This document shows, piece after piece, positions 48,681 to 58,902 of a DNA stretch of 64,000 bases. The translations under genes were made by a program, and so were the position numbers. Within the stretch, counting starts at the first letter, position 1. Every line of letters starts with the position of its first letter. Source of the stretch: Hydractinia symbiolongicarpus (Eukaryota > Cnidaria > Hydrozoa > Anthoathecata > Hydractiniidae); NCBI RefSeq assembly GCF_029227915.1, contig NC_079876.1, forward strand, positions 23,250,001 to 23,314,000, read 5' to 3'. The notes beneath the pieces are model-generated. The model was given only the letters and a program-made list of their open reading frames with translations. It was not told where the DNA came from and did not search any database.

Positions 48681-49277
48681 TCAAACAAAATGTGCTTGAC
48701 ACAAAGCTTTAAATTCCTCAAAAATTTCACATTGCCTAATTCCAATGGGTAAAGAGTTGAATAAACTCACACCCATTGAAAAGAAGCTTCCCTTTGCAAA
48801 TTCTAATTTCACTTTAGGTATAAATAAAAGAAAACCGTTGTTTCTTGTTGTTCTTTGATGACGCTTCACAGTGAAGTAGTCTTGAAAGTTATCACAGACA
48901 TTACCATCCAAACATTTTTTAACAAACAGCACAGCTCGTTTTTCAATTTCTTTTCTGATCTCAGGAACATTTTGTTGAGTCAGAATTCTAGCACGATTGT
49001 CAATGGATTCGAGTCTCTTTATTTGAGTATCACTGAATTTGAGCTGAACGTTACTGCAATAGGATAATCCTGGTAAAATAATAACTGTGTAGATCTTTCT
49101 AACAGCATCCGCAGTAAGACCCATTTTGAGTGAACTTAACAAACGTAGCTTGTTCGAAGCTCTTTTGTAAATCGTGTTGAAGTTTTCGTTCATGTTCAAA
49201 GATGGATCCAAAACAGTACCAAGATACTTATAATATGTAGTTGAAGATATTGGAACGTCATTGTAATATAAATTCAT
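48681..49277 (-). pseudogene. LINE reverse transcriptase, thumb and C-terminal part
   Basis: Open frame reading YYKYLGTVLDPSLNMNENF (the 'YLG' turn after the RT fingers/palm), KLRLLSSLKMGL, LPGLSYCSNV, then SMGVSLFNSLPIGIRQCEIF and EEFKALCQAHFV at the end. The 'LFNSLP...eFK' close is equivalent to that of the other LINE tails at 9888 and 45680 but from a different subfamily. It is out of frame with the palm segment; the shift is at about 49277. Confidence 0.85.
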
Positions 49278-49890
49278 TTGTCGTGAAACATCGAGAGTCG
49301 TTTTTGAGTTCCAAATACCATTGACTCGGTCTTTCCTTTTCTGAGATTTATTACTAATTCGTTATCTTTGAGATATTCGGCTATCTTCTCGAGATCGTAA
49401 TTGAACTTGTCTTCGATGTCTTGTAACCGTTTGCTCGCAAAATATAACACCGTGTCATCTGCAAACTCTATGACTTCAGAATATTTAACGCACTCTTCAA
49501 AGTCATTGAAATAAAGTAAAAACAAGATAGGTCCTAAGATGGATCCTTGTGGTACACCACAGACAATACTTTTCTCTTCGGATGCTACGTTGTTTACTAC
49601 GCAATACTGCTTTCTATTGAAGAGGTAGTCTGAGAACCAATTCAAAGCAATTCCTTTAATACCATAAGAACATAATTTTGACAGTAATAATCCATGACTA
49701 AGAGTGTCAAATGCTTTTGACAAGTCAACAAAAATTGCACCAACTAGATTGCCACTGTCTACTTCTTTCCTGATGTTGTCCGTTAATAACGTAGTCGCCA
49801 TCTCCGTTGATCGTTTTCGACGGTACCCAAATTGATTTCGAGAAAGTAAGTTATTTGATTCTAGATAATCAATTAATTGGTGATGAACAG
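49274..49890 (-). pseudogene. LINE reverse transcriptase palm
   Basis: Starts at the frameshift near 49880 with HHQLIDYLESNNLL and NQFGYRRKRST. It contains FVDLSKAFDTLSHGLL, CGVPQGSILGPILFLLYFND and EFADDTVLYFA, which are the RT motifs with all three catalytic Asp residues, and VINLRKGKTESMVFGT. Length and spacing are normal for jockey/CR1-like elements. Confidence 0.92.
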
Positions 49891-51773
49891 CACAGTTCTA
49901 GAATCTTGGAAACTATAGGAAGAACTGAGATAGGTCGATAGTTTGTTTCTTCAGATGAATTTCCTCCCTTAAAAAGTGGCGTAACTTTTGCGATTTTCCA
50001 GTCCGACGGTATTGTACTGGTACGCAGCGACAGGTTTATAATGAATGCTAATGGTTGAGAAAGGAGTGTAGCAGCATCTTTCAAAACACCCGGTGGTATG
50101 TCATCTGCACCGGTGGCTTTCTTTCTCTTCAAAGATTTTAATTCTTTTTCGACAAACACTTTCGTGACGTAATGAAAATGAAAGAGTTTATCAGTCCTGG
50201 TCGAAATTATTGGAGTATATCTCCATATAAGGTTTCGTAATGGAAAAGCGACGTCCTTCAATTTTCTAGCGCAATCTGAAAAGTATCGACAAAATTTGTT
50301 AGCGTAAAGAAGTTTCTCAGCTGCATCCGGCTGATCACTATTTGTTGGAGATGATGACTTTCCTGCAGGAAATATGCTTTTGATTGTTTTCCAAAACTTA
50401 CGAGGATTATGCCGGTTTTCCACTAACAAGTTTTTCTGATAACCATTTCTTGCAACTCGAATTTTGTTGTTACAAAGATTTTTTAATTGTCTGTACAAAC
50501 ACCAATCTGACGCTTTCTTCGTTTTTCGTGCCTTTCTCAAGAGTTTATCTCGATTGTTCATATGTTTCTTAATTTCAGCACTCAACCACGGACAGGAACG
50601 TCCTTTGACCATTTTGGTTATAACGGGAGCGTGCTTGTCGATTATAGCATGTACTGTTGTTTTAAAATATTCCCAGGAACTTTCCACGGAACTTATTTCA
50701 TACATAGGTTGCCAATCATGATTATTTATGTCTGTGTTCAATTTTTCAGGGTCATATTTGTTGTAATTTCGACATCGTGTGGTGCGCGATTTAAACTTTT
50801 GATGGTTAACTTTTCTTACGCAACCAATACAATCGTGATCACTCAGACTCAGAGGTAGAACGTCCGTGTGGGAGATCGTCGAACTTTTGTTAGTAAATAT
50901 CACATCAATTAATGTTTCAGTGTCTTGCGTTATTCTCGTGGGCTTTTTTACGAGCTGTACAAATGATTGCAATTTGAATATATCTTTGATTTCACGATGA
51001 TCACCTTGTTTCAAATAATTTACATTAACATCGCCCATAATGATTGTTTCTAGTGTTAATTTATTAACAGCTATTAACATTTCTCTTAAAATTTCGTTAA
51101 AACGAGAATTCAGATATAGAGATGAGTCAGGGGGTCTATACATACAGCATATAAGAAAACTTTTTGCGTTTTTCGGAAAAATTTCGAGCCAGATACATTC
51201 AATGCCATTCACCTCTAGATCTTCCCTCCTTTTCCATGTCAATTGTTCCGATATATAAGTGGCCACACCTCCACCTTTCCCAATTTCTCTACAACGTGAA
51301 ATGAAGTTGTACCCCGGTATTGTGTATAAATCGTTGTTATCAAACCCACTCTGTGCTTCGATGTGAGTTTCAGATAATGTCAAAATGTCTATACGATTTT
51401 CATAAGATAATAATGCAGTAAGATTTGCCATGTTATGAAAAATTCCTCTGATATTTTGGTGTAAGAACTTTATACCTTTCATGTTTAACGATTTTATCTG
51501 TTCATATTGCGGTCCTGGACAACTTTCGACATCTCCGCAAGCCAGTAATAACAAACAAATCAAACTTCTTTTTCTGTATCGAGCTATGGACTTCGATCTA
51601 ACTGCAAACAGTGACGAATAAACGAATGTTTCTTCTTGTTCTTTACACAAACCAGTAATAGTGATACTGATCCCATCTGGTTGACAAAAGCAACTTTTTC
51701 TGATGCAAAAACATGTATAAATAAAAATGAACAACAGGAGCAAGCAAAACACGTCCGCACGCCTTGCCGCCAT
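49869..51773 (-). pseudogene. LINE leader, 2A-like motif, endonuclease and RT start
   Basis: A 634-codon open frame. Residues about 8-23 are hydrophobic. Residues 81-88 are DVESCPGP, a 2A-like motif with Cys where Asn is expected. The endonuclease runs from about residue 100 to 320, with HQNIRG, LTLSETHIEA, MGDVNVNYL and LSDHDCIG at its active site. The RT start follows at about residue 545 with KKATGADDIPPGVLKD and TPLFKGG, NYRPISVLPIVSKI. The frame then shifts near 49880. The element has no gag-like ORF1 in front. Confidence 0.92.
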
Positions 51774-51839
51774 TATTTATATTTTGTAATAAATTAAAAT
51801 GAATCGCCATCGATCGAGGTATGGTCGAATGTAAGTGGA

Positions 51840-51988
51840 AAGCAATTTTAATGTCATCGATTGGTTCGATCGTCGTCGATGTTAATGCCATCGATTGGTT
51901 TGATCGTCGTCGATGTGAAAGCCATTTATTGGTTCGATCGTCGTCGATGTAAACGCCATTGATTGGTTCGATCGTCGTCAATGAATTC
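51840..51988. repeat. 34-bp tandem repeat, four copies
   Basis: GGTTCGATCGTCGTCGATGT recurs at 51863, 51897, 51931 and 51965. It lies between the LINE's 5' end and the outer right terminal repeat. Either a LINE 5' array or a subterminal array of the outer element; the TCGATCG motifs near the left end favour the second. Confidence 0.9.
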
Positions 51989-52374
51989 AACCACATTTGT
52001 TTAAGTGGAAATCCGCCTTGGCTTTTGTGGTTGCATAACGATTAATAATAGAAATTCAATTTTATTTATTGTTGACGTAATAATAGCTATTTAATTACCC
52101 TTAAAAGAAAAATTTATTTAATATGTTATGATAAATAATTAGAAGAAATTAATGGCTTACCTACATAAAATTAATAGCATACTGTAATTGGACTCATAAT
52201 AAGCTATGCTAATAAATAATGTGTATCCTTCTCGATATGAACGGCTATTAAGACTCACAATATTTTAAGGATCTTTGATTACGAATACTTATTCTTATAC
52301 ACAAAAGTTTAAAATTAGTATGCTAAAAGTGTTTGTTGCGAAAAATATAAAACCGACAAGAAGTACCTACGCAG

Positions 52375-52620
52375 TACACAATCAGGCAATGCACATTCAT
52401 GCATTTTCATCAAAATCATATGCATCTTCACCAAGACATTATGCATTGTCACCGAAACATTTATGCATTTTCAACAACACATTATGCATCTTCACCAAGA
52501 CATTATGCATCTTCCCAAAACTATATGCATCTTTAACAACACATTATGCATCTTTACCAAGACATTATGCATCTTTACCAAGACATTATGCATCTTCACC
52601 AAAACTTTATGCAACTTCAC
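52375..52620. repeat. 21-bp minisatellite
   Basis: Units of the type CACCAAGACATTATGCATCTT recur about every 21 bp, with CAACAA and CAAAAC variants, for roughly ten copies. Because 21 is a multiple of three, long frames cross it on both strands (for example 52275-52664), but their content is only the repeat. Confidence 0.85.
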
Positions 52621-53521
52621 TGAAAAATACGTTTCCAGAAAAGCATCATGGATGGATAATTTGACAATTACCCCATTTATTGTCCTTACCATGTCTCCAT
52701 CTTAGTTACTTTTAGTTGATCAAAGATCACTGACTGAGAACCTTTTGCCAAATCAATGTTCTCTTTTCAGAGATGGGAACGACGATGAGTGTGTTCAAAT
52801 TGTATGAGTTCAAAATAATGCTAAAAGCCTCGGTTTTACAGAACACTACTTGAAGCTATAAATTTTATATTCCCTGAATCTAGAGGCAATGATGTATTGA
52901 CACCTTGACCACGATCTGCTCCCTAGTATATAGAGTAGTTTAATATGCTCGTGATGAAATTCAAGTTAATTCTTCCTAAGCCATAAATCTTACTGTGTCC
53001 TGTAAAATCATATTTTCTTCCGTCACCTACCAGTCGGAGCAGGATTAGACTGCTATCCTTGAAGAAATTAAGTGCCATTATTGGCCAAGCCTCACACTGT
53101 ATACTGCATCATTGCTAGATATGACTACATTCACTACGACATGAAGCAGTTGATACATATTTAAATATAAAGCGACACGAAACAGTACACGGTTACAAGA
53201 ATCAGCACACCACGACATAAATCGATACACAGAAACATGAATCAGTGTATGACAGCATAAACTGGGACTTAATGACATGAATTAATACACGCACGAGACT
53301 TGAATTTCGATTTGCTTGTGAGGAATAATAAGGAAAAAAAAGCTTCTCACATATACACTATTACTTGGACATTTGCTGCAAAGCTTGTAAAACTAATTGT
53401 TATGGATAGTGTTTAAAAAAAAGATTTTATTGTCTGTATAAAAGACTGAAAATAAAACTGTTACAGTCCGTAGATAATTTTATAATAAATATTTAAAATA
53501 TTTAAATTGACTTTTATTAAG

Positions 53522-53737
53522 AGGAAATATACGGTGCAGATTCTTGGAGCGCGTGGACTATTGTAACCAGTTGTTCAGTCACATGTGATGGTGGGATCCA
53601 AGAACAAAAAAGACTCTGTGTAAACACATTAACATCAAATCTTGGTAACACTTGCACAATGGAAAATGGTAGACGTGGCAATGAAGAGAAAACAACAACG
53701 ATCTGTAACATTTTTAAATGCCCTCCAGAAGAAACAG
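53522..53737 (+). CDS. TSP1-domain exon 2 of the plus-strand membrane protein
   Basis: 216 bp, phase 1 at both ends: acceptor CTTTTATTAAG before 53522, donor GTAACC at 53738. There is no ATG, so simple ORF scans miss it. It encodes GADSWSAWTIVTSCSVTC, then DGGIQEQKRLC, GNTCTMENG and TICNIFKCPPEE. W-x-x-W and six Cys are present. It is about 71 residues because of a longer loop with a charged stretch. The minus-strand frame overlapping it is a shadow. The 5.6-kb intron before it contains the LINE. Confidence 0.83.
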
Positions 53738-54249
53738 GTAACCCATTTTAATATTATGTCTACGCCTTGATCATTTCGCACATAACGAAGCTGTAAGCTA
53801 AATTAGATTTACTGTCACGGGCAGTAATAATATTGTTGGCGTGATTGATTTTGTTCTTCAACAACATACCCCCCAGCTTCAAATAATCATGTCTATGGTG
53901 AACAGATGGCGCCAAATTTTATAAATATACAGACCAGAAAAAATTAACAGTAAACAAGCAATGTAACAAAGAAAATGTTTTATCTTTACTCACGAATTTG
54001 TTCTGTAAAAATTCAGATAATACCATTATATTTCGTCATGTTATTCAACTAAAAGCAGTCTTGCTATTTCGATCTTCACTTTTTTCCTGCTGATTTTTTT
54101 TATTTCATTGTAAAGAGTGTTATTAATTACTGTTTTCAAAGTTAACTAACTACTCGTTTGGAAAATGTGTAAAGATACTACACCAGCAAATATGCACTCA
54201 ATTTCATAGCAAAAAAAAAAAAGATCAACAAGGACTTCTTTTACGGAGG

Positions 54250-54360
54250 TTGATTTTAAATATCGAGCCGGTATGATATTTAAAATCAATCATGACATCG
54301 TAAACTTCGCTGTATACGCGGCTTGTGGATTTTAAAGGAGGGGCGACCACCTTTAAAATC
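54250..54360. repeat. Two adjacent perfect hairpins
   Basis: The arm at 54250-54264 (TTGATTTTAAATATC) matches 54275-54289 in inverted form. 54328-54338 (GATTTTAAAGG) matches 54350-54360. The core GATTTTAAA is shared by both hairpins. They lie in the intron between TSP1 exons 2 and 3. Confidence 0.85.
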
Positions 54361-54667
54361 TATAACTGTAGCTTCACAGTTTAGTGACGTGTCAATTTTA
54401 ATTCCTTGTATTAGTTTGCAACGTCACAACGTACTTTTTAACGTTGATTTATAATTATGCTAGGTTTCCACCAAGCGTTTAACTGGCGTTAATCTTGCGA
54501 AGTATGAGCGTAAAAAACACCTGCAATGCGATTTAGACGCTCATTATGCTTCACATAAGAAGATAATTATAAAATCAGAATTTTTTTGCTTTTTTTAAGT
54601 GGCTAATCAACGTTTTGCTAAGATCAATAAAAACCCAGCATACTTCTGGAAACCGTCCATTAATCTT

Positions 54668-55133
54668 GGTTCAAACTGGGTGCTAACTCGCGTTAACTTG
54701 TGTTAATTTTCATTCCTTAAATTTATAGCACATATTGAGCGTTTACATTTACAATAGTCAATATTTAACGCATAGAAAAGGTCTTTTGTTACAACTGTTG
54801 AGAAGAGTATAAAACGTATTGTGAATATTCGCTCATACTACATAGCAAAGTATAAGTGTTTAGTTTAGGTAGCAAAATTTGGCATTAAAGTTTCTTAGTG
54901 AATGGCCGAACTTACAATTTTAAAAACAAAATGTAAACTTTACTAGTGTGTTTTGGAAGCTGTATGACTTTTAAAAAGCTTTAAGCTTTCTTTTTTTACT
55001 TTGAAGAACAATATCTAAATGTGCATTATAAAAATTATGCATAAAAATATATAACATCAGCTTAACGCGCATGCAAATTAACAAAAAAAAAAACAAATTT
55101 AAAATTAACGCGAGTTAGCGCCCAGTGTGAACC
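54668..55133. repeat. MITE, 466 bp, GGTTCAAACTGGG termini
   Basis: The left end GGTTCAAACTGGGTGCTAAC is followed by TCGCGTTAA. The right end is the inverse (TTAACGCGAGTTAGCGCCCA followed by GTGTGAACC). Two mismatches over 29 bp. Target duplications were not clear. Just upstream, at about 54462, another repeat end TAGGTTTCCACC is seen. Confidence 0.72.
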
Positions 55134-55555
55134 GAACAGACAGATGAAAAAGTATCGGGTGTTTTATTCTTAAAAACATAGAAGGGACTGTATAATTTCT
55201 GAAAGGTTATTTCTTTAAAGGAGAAGCATACCCTTAAAATTATCTGGTTTAATTATTATTAATTTTTTATTTAAACTTGTTCTTGGTAACTAAATTGTAC
55301 AATTTTACTTTGTCGTGATGGTAAAGGTGTAGACGCTAGAGTTAGACTACAACATAATGTGTCCGAAAAAAATATAAAAGAAAATACTTTCGCTCATACT
55401 GTAATGCTCAAGTATTTTGTGTATGCTTGGTTGCACTTCGTGTCTCAGTTAAAGTGCAAAAAAATGTCTTAGTATTCGGCACAAAATGACTGCGACCTCC
55501 ATACAATTCCTTTGTATTTAAAGTCTGTGTACAAGCACATATGTTATGAACTCAG

Positions 55556-55756
55556 GATATGCTGGCTCTTGGGGTGAATGGCAAGATATCACGAACTGCA
55601 GCAAAACTTGTGGTGATGGAACAAAAACGAAAGCTAGAAAATGTGAAAATGATACGTCTATAGAAACACGTGAATTGTTATGCAGACTTATAAATGGATC
55701 TTATAGCAAAATGGAATATGAAGATAAAACCTGCAAATTGAGCACATGTCCAGAAA
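55556..55756 (+). CDS. TSP1-domain exon 3 of the plus-strand membrane protein
   Basis: 201 bp: acceptor ATGAACTCAG before 55556, phase 1; donor GTTAGT at 55757, phase 1. It encodes YAGSWGEWQDITNCSKTCGD followed by KTKARKCEND, ELLCRLINGS and CKLSTCPE. W-x-x-W and six Cys, about 66 residues. If the donor were not used the protein would stop two codons later (TAG at 55760), so soluble and membrane forms are both possible; the matching phase-1 transmembrane exon at 59694 supports splicing. The Academ-like element lies in the following intron. Confidence 0.82.
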
Positions 55757-56398
55757 GTTAGTAAGCTTTTGATACTTTTTTCTGCTACGTTTTTTGCAAG
55801 CATAACTATGCAGCACAAATGTAGAGGGTTCTAGTGATAACCTCTTTGAACAGCATGAGTAAGCTACTTCAATTTTGGCGTTTTCTTATTTTTCACATAC
55901 TCCACCGAAAATTGTTTTTATGTTTTTCTTATATTTTAAGTAATTAAAGTTTACACAAGTTCGCAAAAAATCTCCGACTTTAAAAATATATATTATGTTT
56001 TTCAGGACATTAATTCTGTAGCTATCGTTTCATCAATGTTATTTTCTTTGTTCTTTTTACAGTTCAACATTTCCTATTATCTTTGTTTTTATAAGATTTA
56101 ACAAAAAATTAAAGCTATGTCACAACTTGCTGTTTAAGTCAACCTCGATCCCAGGACAAGTTGTCTCTTTTTGAATATCGGACGGCGAGACGAACATGGC
56201 CCTGGTGGAGGCTGGTCAAAAATCTTTGATTTTCGCAGATTTTTAATTAATGTACTCGTGTCTCGTTTATCAGGAATTTTATACTTCCTAGTCTTTGGTA
56301 AGCGAGTTTCAATTTAATTATTAGGGTCTGGATTTTATCGTGATCGATGGAAATAGAACTTTTTAGTGAAGACTGGACCTTGAAGGCTTTAGGTCGTG

Positions 56399-56940
56399 AT
56401 GGCTCTAACGTATATTGATATTTTAAAGCGAATATCTTTCGCATTAAATAATTACATTTTTCAGTTTTGCCTGAAACCAAAGCAAGTCATATGTTTGGAA
56501 GCTTTGTTAAAGGGGAATGATGTGGTGGCAGTTCTGCCTACTGGATTTGGAAAATCAATTATTTTTCATTTACTTGCTGATCTCTTCCCAGTTAAAAATG
56601 AAAAGAATATTGTTTTGGTCATCAGCCCTTTAACTTCCATTATAAATGATCAGGTGAAATACTTGAATGGGATTGGTTTTTCTGCTGCTGTATTGAACTT
56701 GGAACAGAGGAAGTTTGAGGCAGATGAGAGCTTGTTTGGAAGTAATGATGCAGTGGAGGACGACCATGATGGTACAAATATTACAATTGATTGTGGTATT
56801 AAAAACGGAGATATTAAGATTTTATTTGCCCATCCAGAATCCTTTTTATCTGATCAAGGGCGTTCAATTTTAAAGAGCAAAATTTATCAACAAAATGTGG
56901 TAGCTTGCGTGGTTGATGAAGCGCATTGTGTTGAAATGTG
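56399..56940 (+). CDS. RecQ-type helicase, N-terminal exon (partial)
   Basis: The ATG is at 56399; the exon ends at 56940 before GTAAGT in phase 2. It has a motif 0-like LKPKQVICLEALL, Walker A PTGFGKS (residues 47-53), SPLTSIINDQ (motif Ia) and CVVDEAHCVEMW (motif II, DEAH) at the end. This is the first RecA-like domain of an SF2 RecQ-type ATPase, which unwinds DNA. Motifs III-VI would be in later exons; none is visible before the convergent gene at 57300, so the gene has probably lost its C-terminal half. An acidic insert (ESLFGSNDAVEDDHDG) lies between motifs Ia and II. Confidence 0.85.
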
Positions 56941-57299
56941 GTAAGTAAACTAGCTCTAGCTGGCTATTCAAGAATATAGATTATAAAATTATAAAAAAAC
57001 TTTGGTGGTTTTTAAAATTCATTTTATAAAATAATAATGAAGTACTGTAGGTATGTATATAGCACATATCATATGAAATATTTAACAAAACTGAATATAT
57101 ACAGTATAAAAATCTGTTATATATATATAGCTATATGTAATATATATATGAAAATATATAATGAAACTAATATAAACGAACATATCTTTTGACAAGTTGA
57201 TAATATATATCTGTTGGTACATAATATAATAAATTGCTAATATATTAGCTATACAAAATTTTAAAAAAAACACTCCATTTATATGTTTTAGGGGTGCTG

Positions 57300-57765
57300 A
57301 ATTTCGTGAAGATTTTGGAAAATTATGCACACTAAATCTGTTGTCAATATGATCTGGGATTACTTTTTTTAAAAATTTAAATTTTGGGAAAAACTCAACC
57401 AGAATTCTTCCAATCAGAACCTTTGTTGTCTGTCTGTAACATTCCAATTCTGCCATATTGACAGCAAATTTCTTCCTGTCCATATATCGAATATCTCCAA
57501 TTGGCTGGTTGTTTGGAAGATGGTCAAAAGGAATTCTGTTTGCGATTAGATTTGTTGCAAAAAGATGGTAATCTTTGTTGTCAACACCCTTTCTTGTCTC
57601 CACTAGTACTTTCAGATCCCAGTTATCGCCGCTTCCTCTGAGTGTTGTGTTGTTTTTCACTAAATCAATCGCCTTTTCCATATAGTGGCTTCCAATCAAG
57701 TTTAACAGATTTCCTTTCATCTTGTGTGACAGGCATACTCCTAGTTTGTTGAATCTTTCTTGTAA
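57300..57765 (-). CDS. Transposase-like gene of the Academ-like element, exon 2 (3' end uncertain)
   Basis: The acceptor is ATATTCTAG before 57765 and the exon continues in phase 0 from 58006-58902. It opens LQERFNKLGVCLSHK and contains LRGSGDNWDLKVLVETRKGV, HLFATNLIANRIPFDHLP and FFPKFKFLKKVIPDHIDNRF. 'GDNWD...HLFA.N...R' is the pattern I associate with DUF6589/Academ-type transposase cores, with the Asp in GDNWD a candidate catalytic residue; this assignment is from memory. Past about 57300 the frame runs into AT-only sequence (Ile, Tyr, Phe runs to 57082) that is not credible protein, so an exon end or a deletion lies there. Confidence 0.68.
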
Positions 57766-58005
57766 CTAGAATATAAGTACCCAACATAGCTTAATTTAGT
57801 TGTTCGTTATGTTTACTTATATCCAAAAACATGTTTTAATGAAAAGTTTTAATATATATATATATACATTTAGAATTTTTTGGATAAATTTTTACCTTTC
57901 TATAAAAAGCAAAATAAGAACAGAAACTTTTTCTATTAGTCGGAGTTAAAATCTCAAGAGCATTTCCCATTATTTACATCTTACATCTACTGACTTATAT
58001 ATTAC

Positions 58006-58902
58006 CTTTTTGCTGCATCCACCCTCAATGATCAAAACAGTGTTGACTCTCTGATATAAACTAAGTTCATGCCACCGCATTTGCATCAGTATGGAATATA
58101 TGAAACAAAATTTGTTTTTAGTTTCAAGTACAATATCCTTTTGCCCACACACAGCACTAAGAACATCAACAAGTAATGGATGATTTTCTTTGATCTCAGC
58201 CCACAGTTTTTCAATATTAAAATTTTGCATCTCTTCATACCCTTTTTTGTGTAAAATTGATGGTTTTTTTCTTGTGGCAAGTTTTTTACAGGAACTTTTC
58301 AAATTATTAATATAATTATTTTTCAAATATGTAGATATAGTTGGACAGTGGTTAATGATTGTATTTGCTACTACCATATTATTATTGGATTTAAGCGCTG
58401 TTTCCAGTTTTAATTTTTGCATTGCTGGTATATTGTCTTCGGGAGAAACAATATTGCGTGGTTGCAGTTGTGTGGTAGGAACTTCAGTTAACTCCTTGTT
58501 TTCAGCAAAGTTAAGTTGCTTTCTAGATTTTCCTTTTTCGTTCTTTTTCTCACTTTCAATAGTTTGATTTTTCTCGTTATGCGGAGACAATATGCCACGT
58601 TTGACAGACACGTTTTGTCGTAACTGAATTTGATTCAGTTGAACATTTTTCCGAAAGTCTGACATTTTCTCGACAAAGGTGACACAAGACTGACATATAA
58701 CAGTTGGAAGAGCATCCAGTTCCGTTGTTCTTAACCCACACGTTAGACTTATTTTGTTCTCAATGTTTTTGTTTTTTCCAATATTGCTGAATATTTTTAT
58801 AAACAAAGATTTTTGTTTTAATTTGGCACATAACCTGCAGAAATTTCTATCATTGGAAGTGTTACGAAAGTAAATCTTCTTAGGAGTAGCTGGCTTAGCC
58901 AT
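58006..58902 (-). CDS. Transposase-like gene of the Academ-like element, exon 1 (zinc finger)
   Basis: 299 codons from the ATG at 58902 (MAKPATPKK) to the donor GTAATA at 58005, in phase 0. The in-frame ATG at 58947 precedes an intron-like TTTATTCAAG and is less likely. Residues 22-25 are C-x2-C (FCRLCAKL) and 70-73 are C-x2-C (ICQSCV), a ZAD-like treble-clef zinc finger about 50 residues long. A charged linker follows (residues 110-160, KNEKGKSRKQ), then helices with IEKLWAEIKENHPLLVDVL and MQMRWHELSLYQRVNTVLII, the latter typical of cnidarian transposon-derived proteins. Inside the TIR pair 56140-59584, converging with the helicase exon. Confidence 0.78.

Larger units (their letters stand above)
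48681..51773 (-). mobile_element. Near full-length non-LTR retrotransposon (jockey/CR1-like), inactivated
   Basis: On the minus strand, one long protein is split over three frames: 51773-49869 (hydrophobic leader, 2A-like motif, endonuclease, RT start), about 49890-49274 (RT palm), 49277-48681 (RT thumb and C-terminus). Two frameshifts, near 49880 and 49277, kill it; the catalytic motifs are otherwise intact. No separate ORF1 with a CCHC or coiled coil is seen. Four 34-bp repeats precede it (51840-51988). It sits in the intron between TSP1 exons 1 and 2 of the plus-strand gene, antisense to it. Confidence 0.9.
48015..52019. mobile_element. Long terminal-inverted-repeat pair enclosing a LINE
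   Basis: The left end at 48015 reads AAGGCGGGCTTCTACTTAAA then AAAATGTGGT. The right end at 52019 is its reverse complement with a few changes (ACCACATTTGTTTAAGTGGA, then AATCCGCCTT). TCGATCG-rich motifs lie inside both ends (about 48045-48180; 51840-51988). The LINE at 48681-51773 lies between them and probably inserted into a short palindromic element. No target duplication could be recognised for the outer pair, so its superfamily is unknown. Confidence 0.62.

Noticed and set aside
49869-51773. Host gene with an endonuclease/exonuclease/phosphatase domain
   Set aside because: The same frame continues into LINE reverse transcriptase motifs.
52275-52705. 129- and 80-codon frames with repeated Tyr-Ala-Ser or Cys-Ile-Phe units
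   Set aside because: Produced by the 21-bp minisatellite, whose length is a multiple of three.
56399-56940. Host RecQ helicase gene
   Set aside because: It lies within the TIR pair and 9-bp duplication of a transposon and lacks the rest of the helicase, so it is element-borne.
57082-57299. C-terminal continuation of the transposase-like exon
   Set aside because: Composition becomes almost only Ile, Tyr, Phe and Val from AT repeats, so it is read-through.
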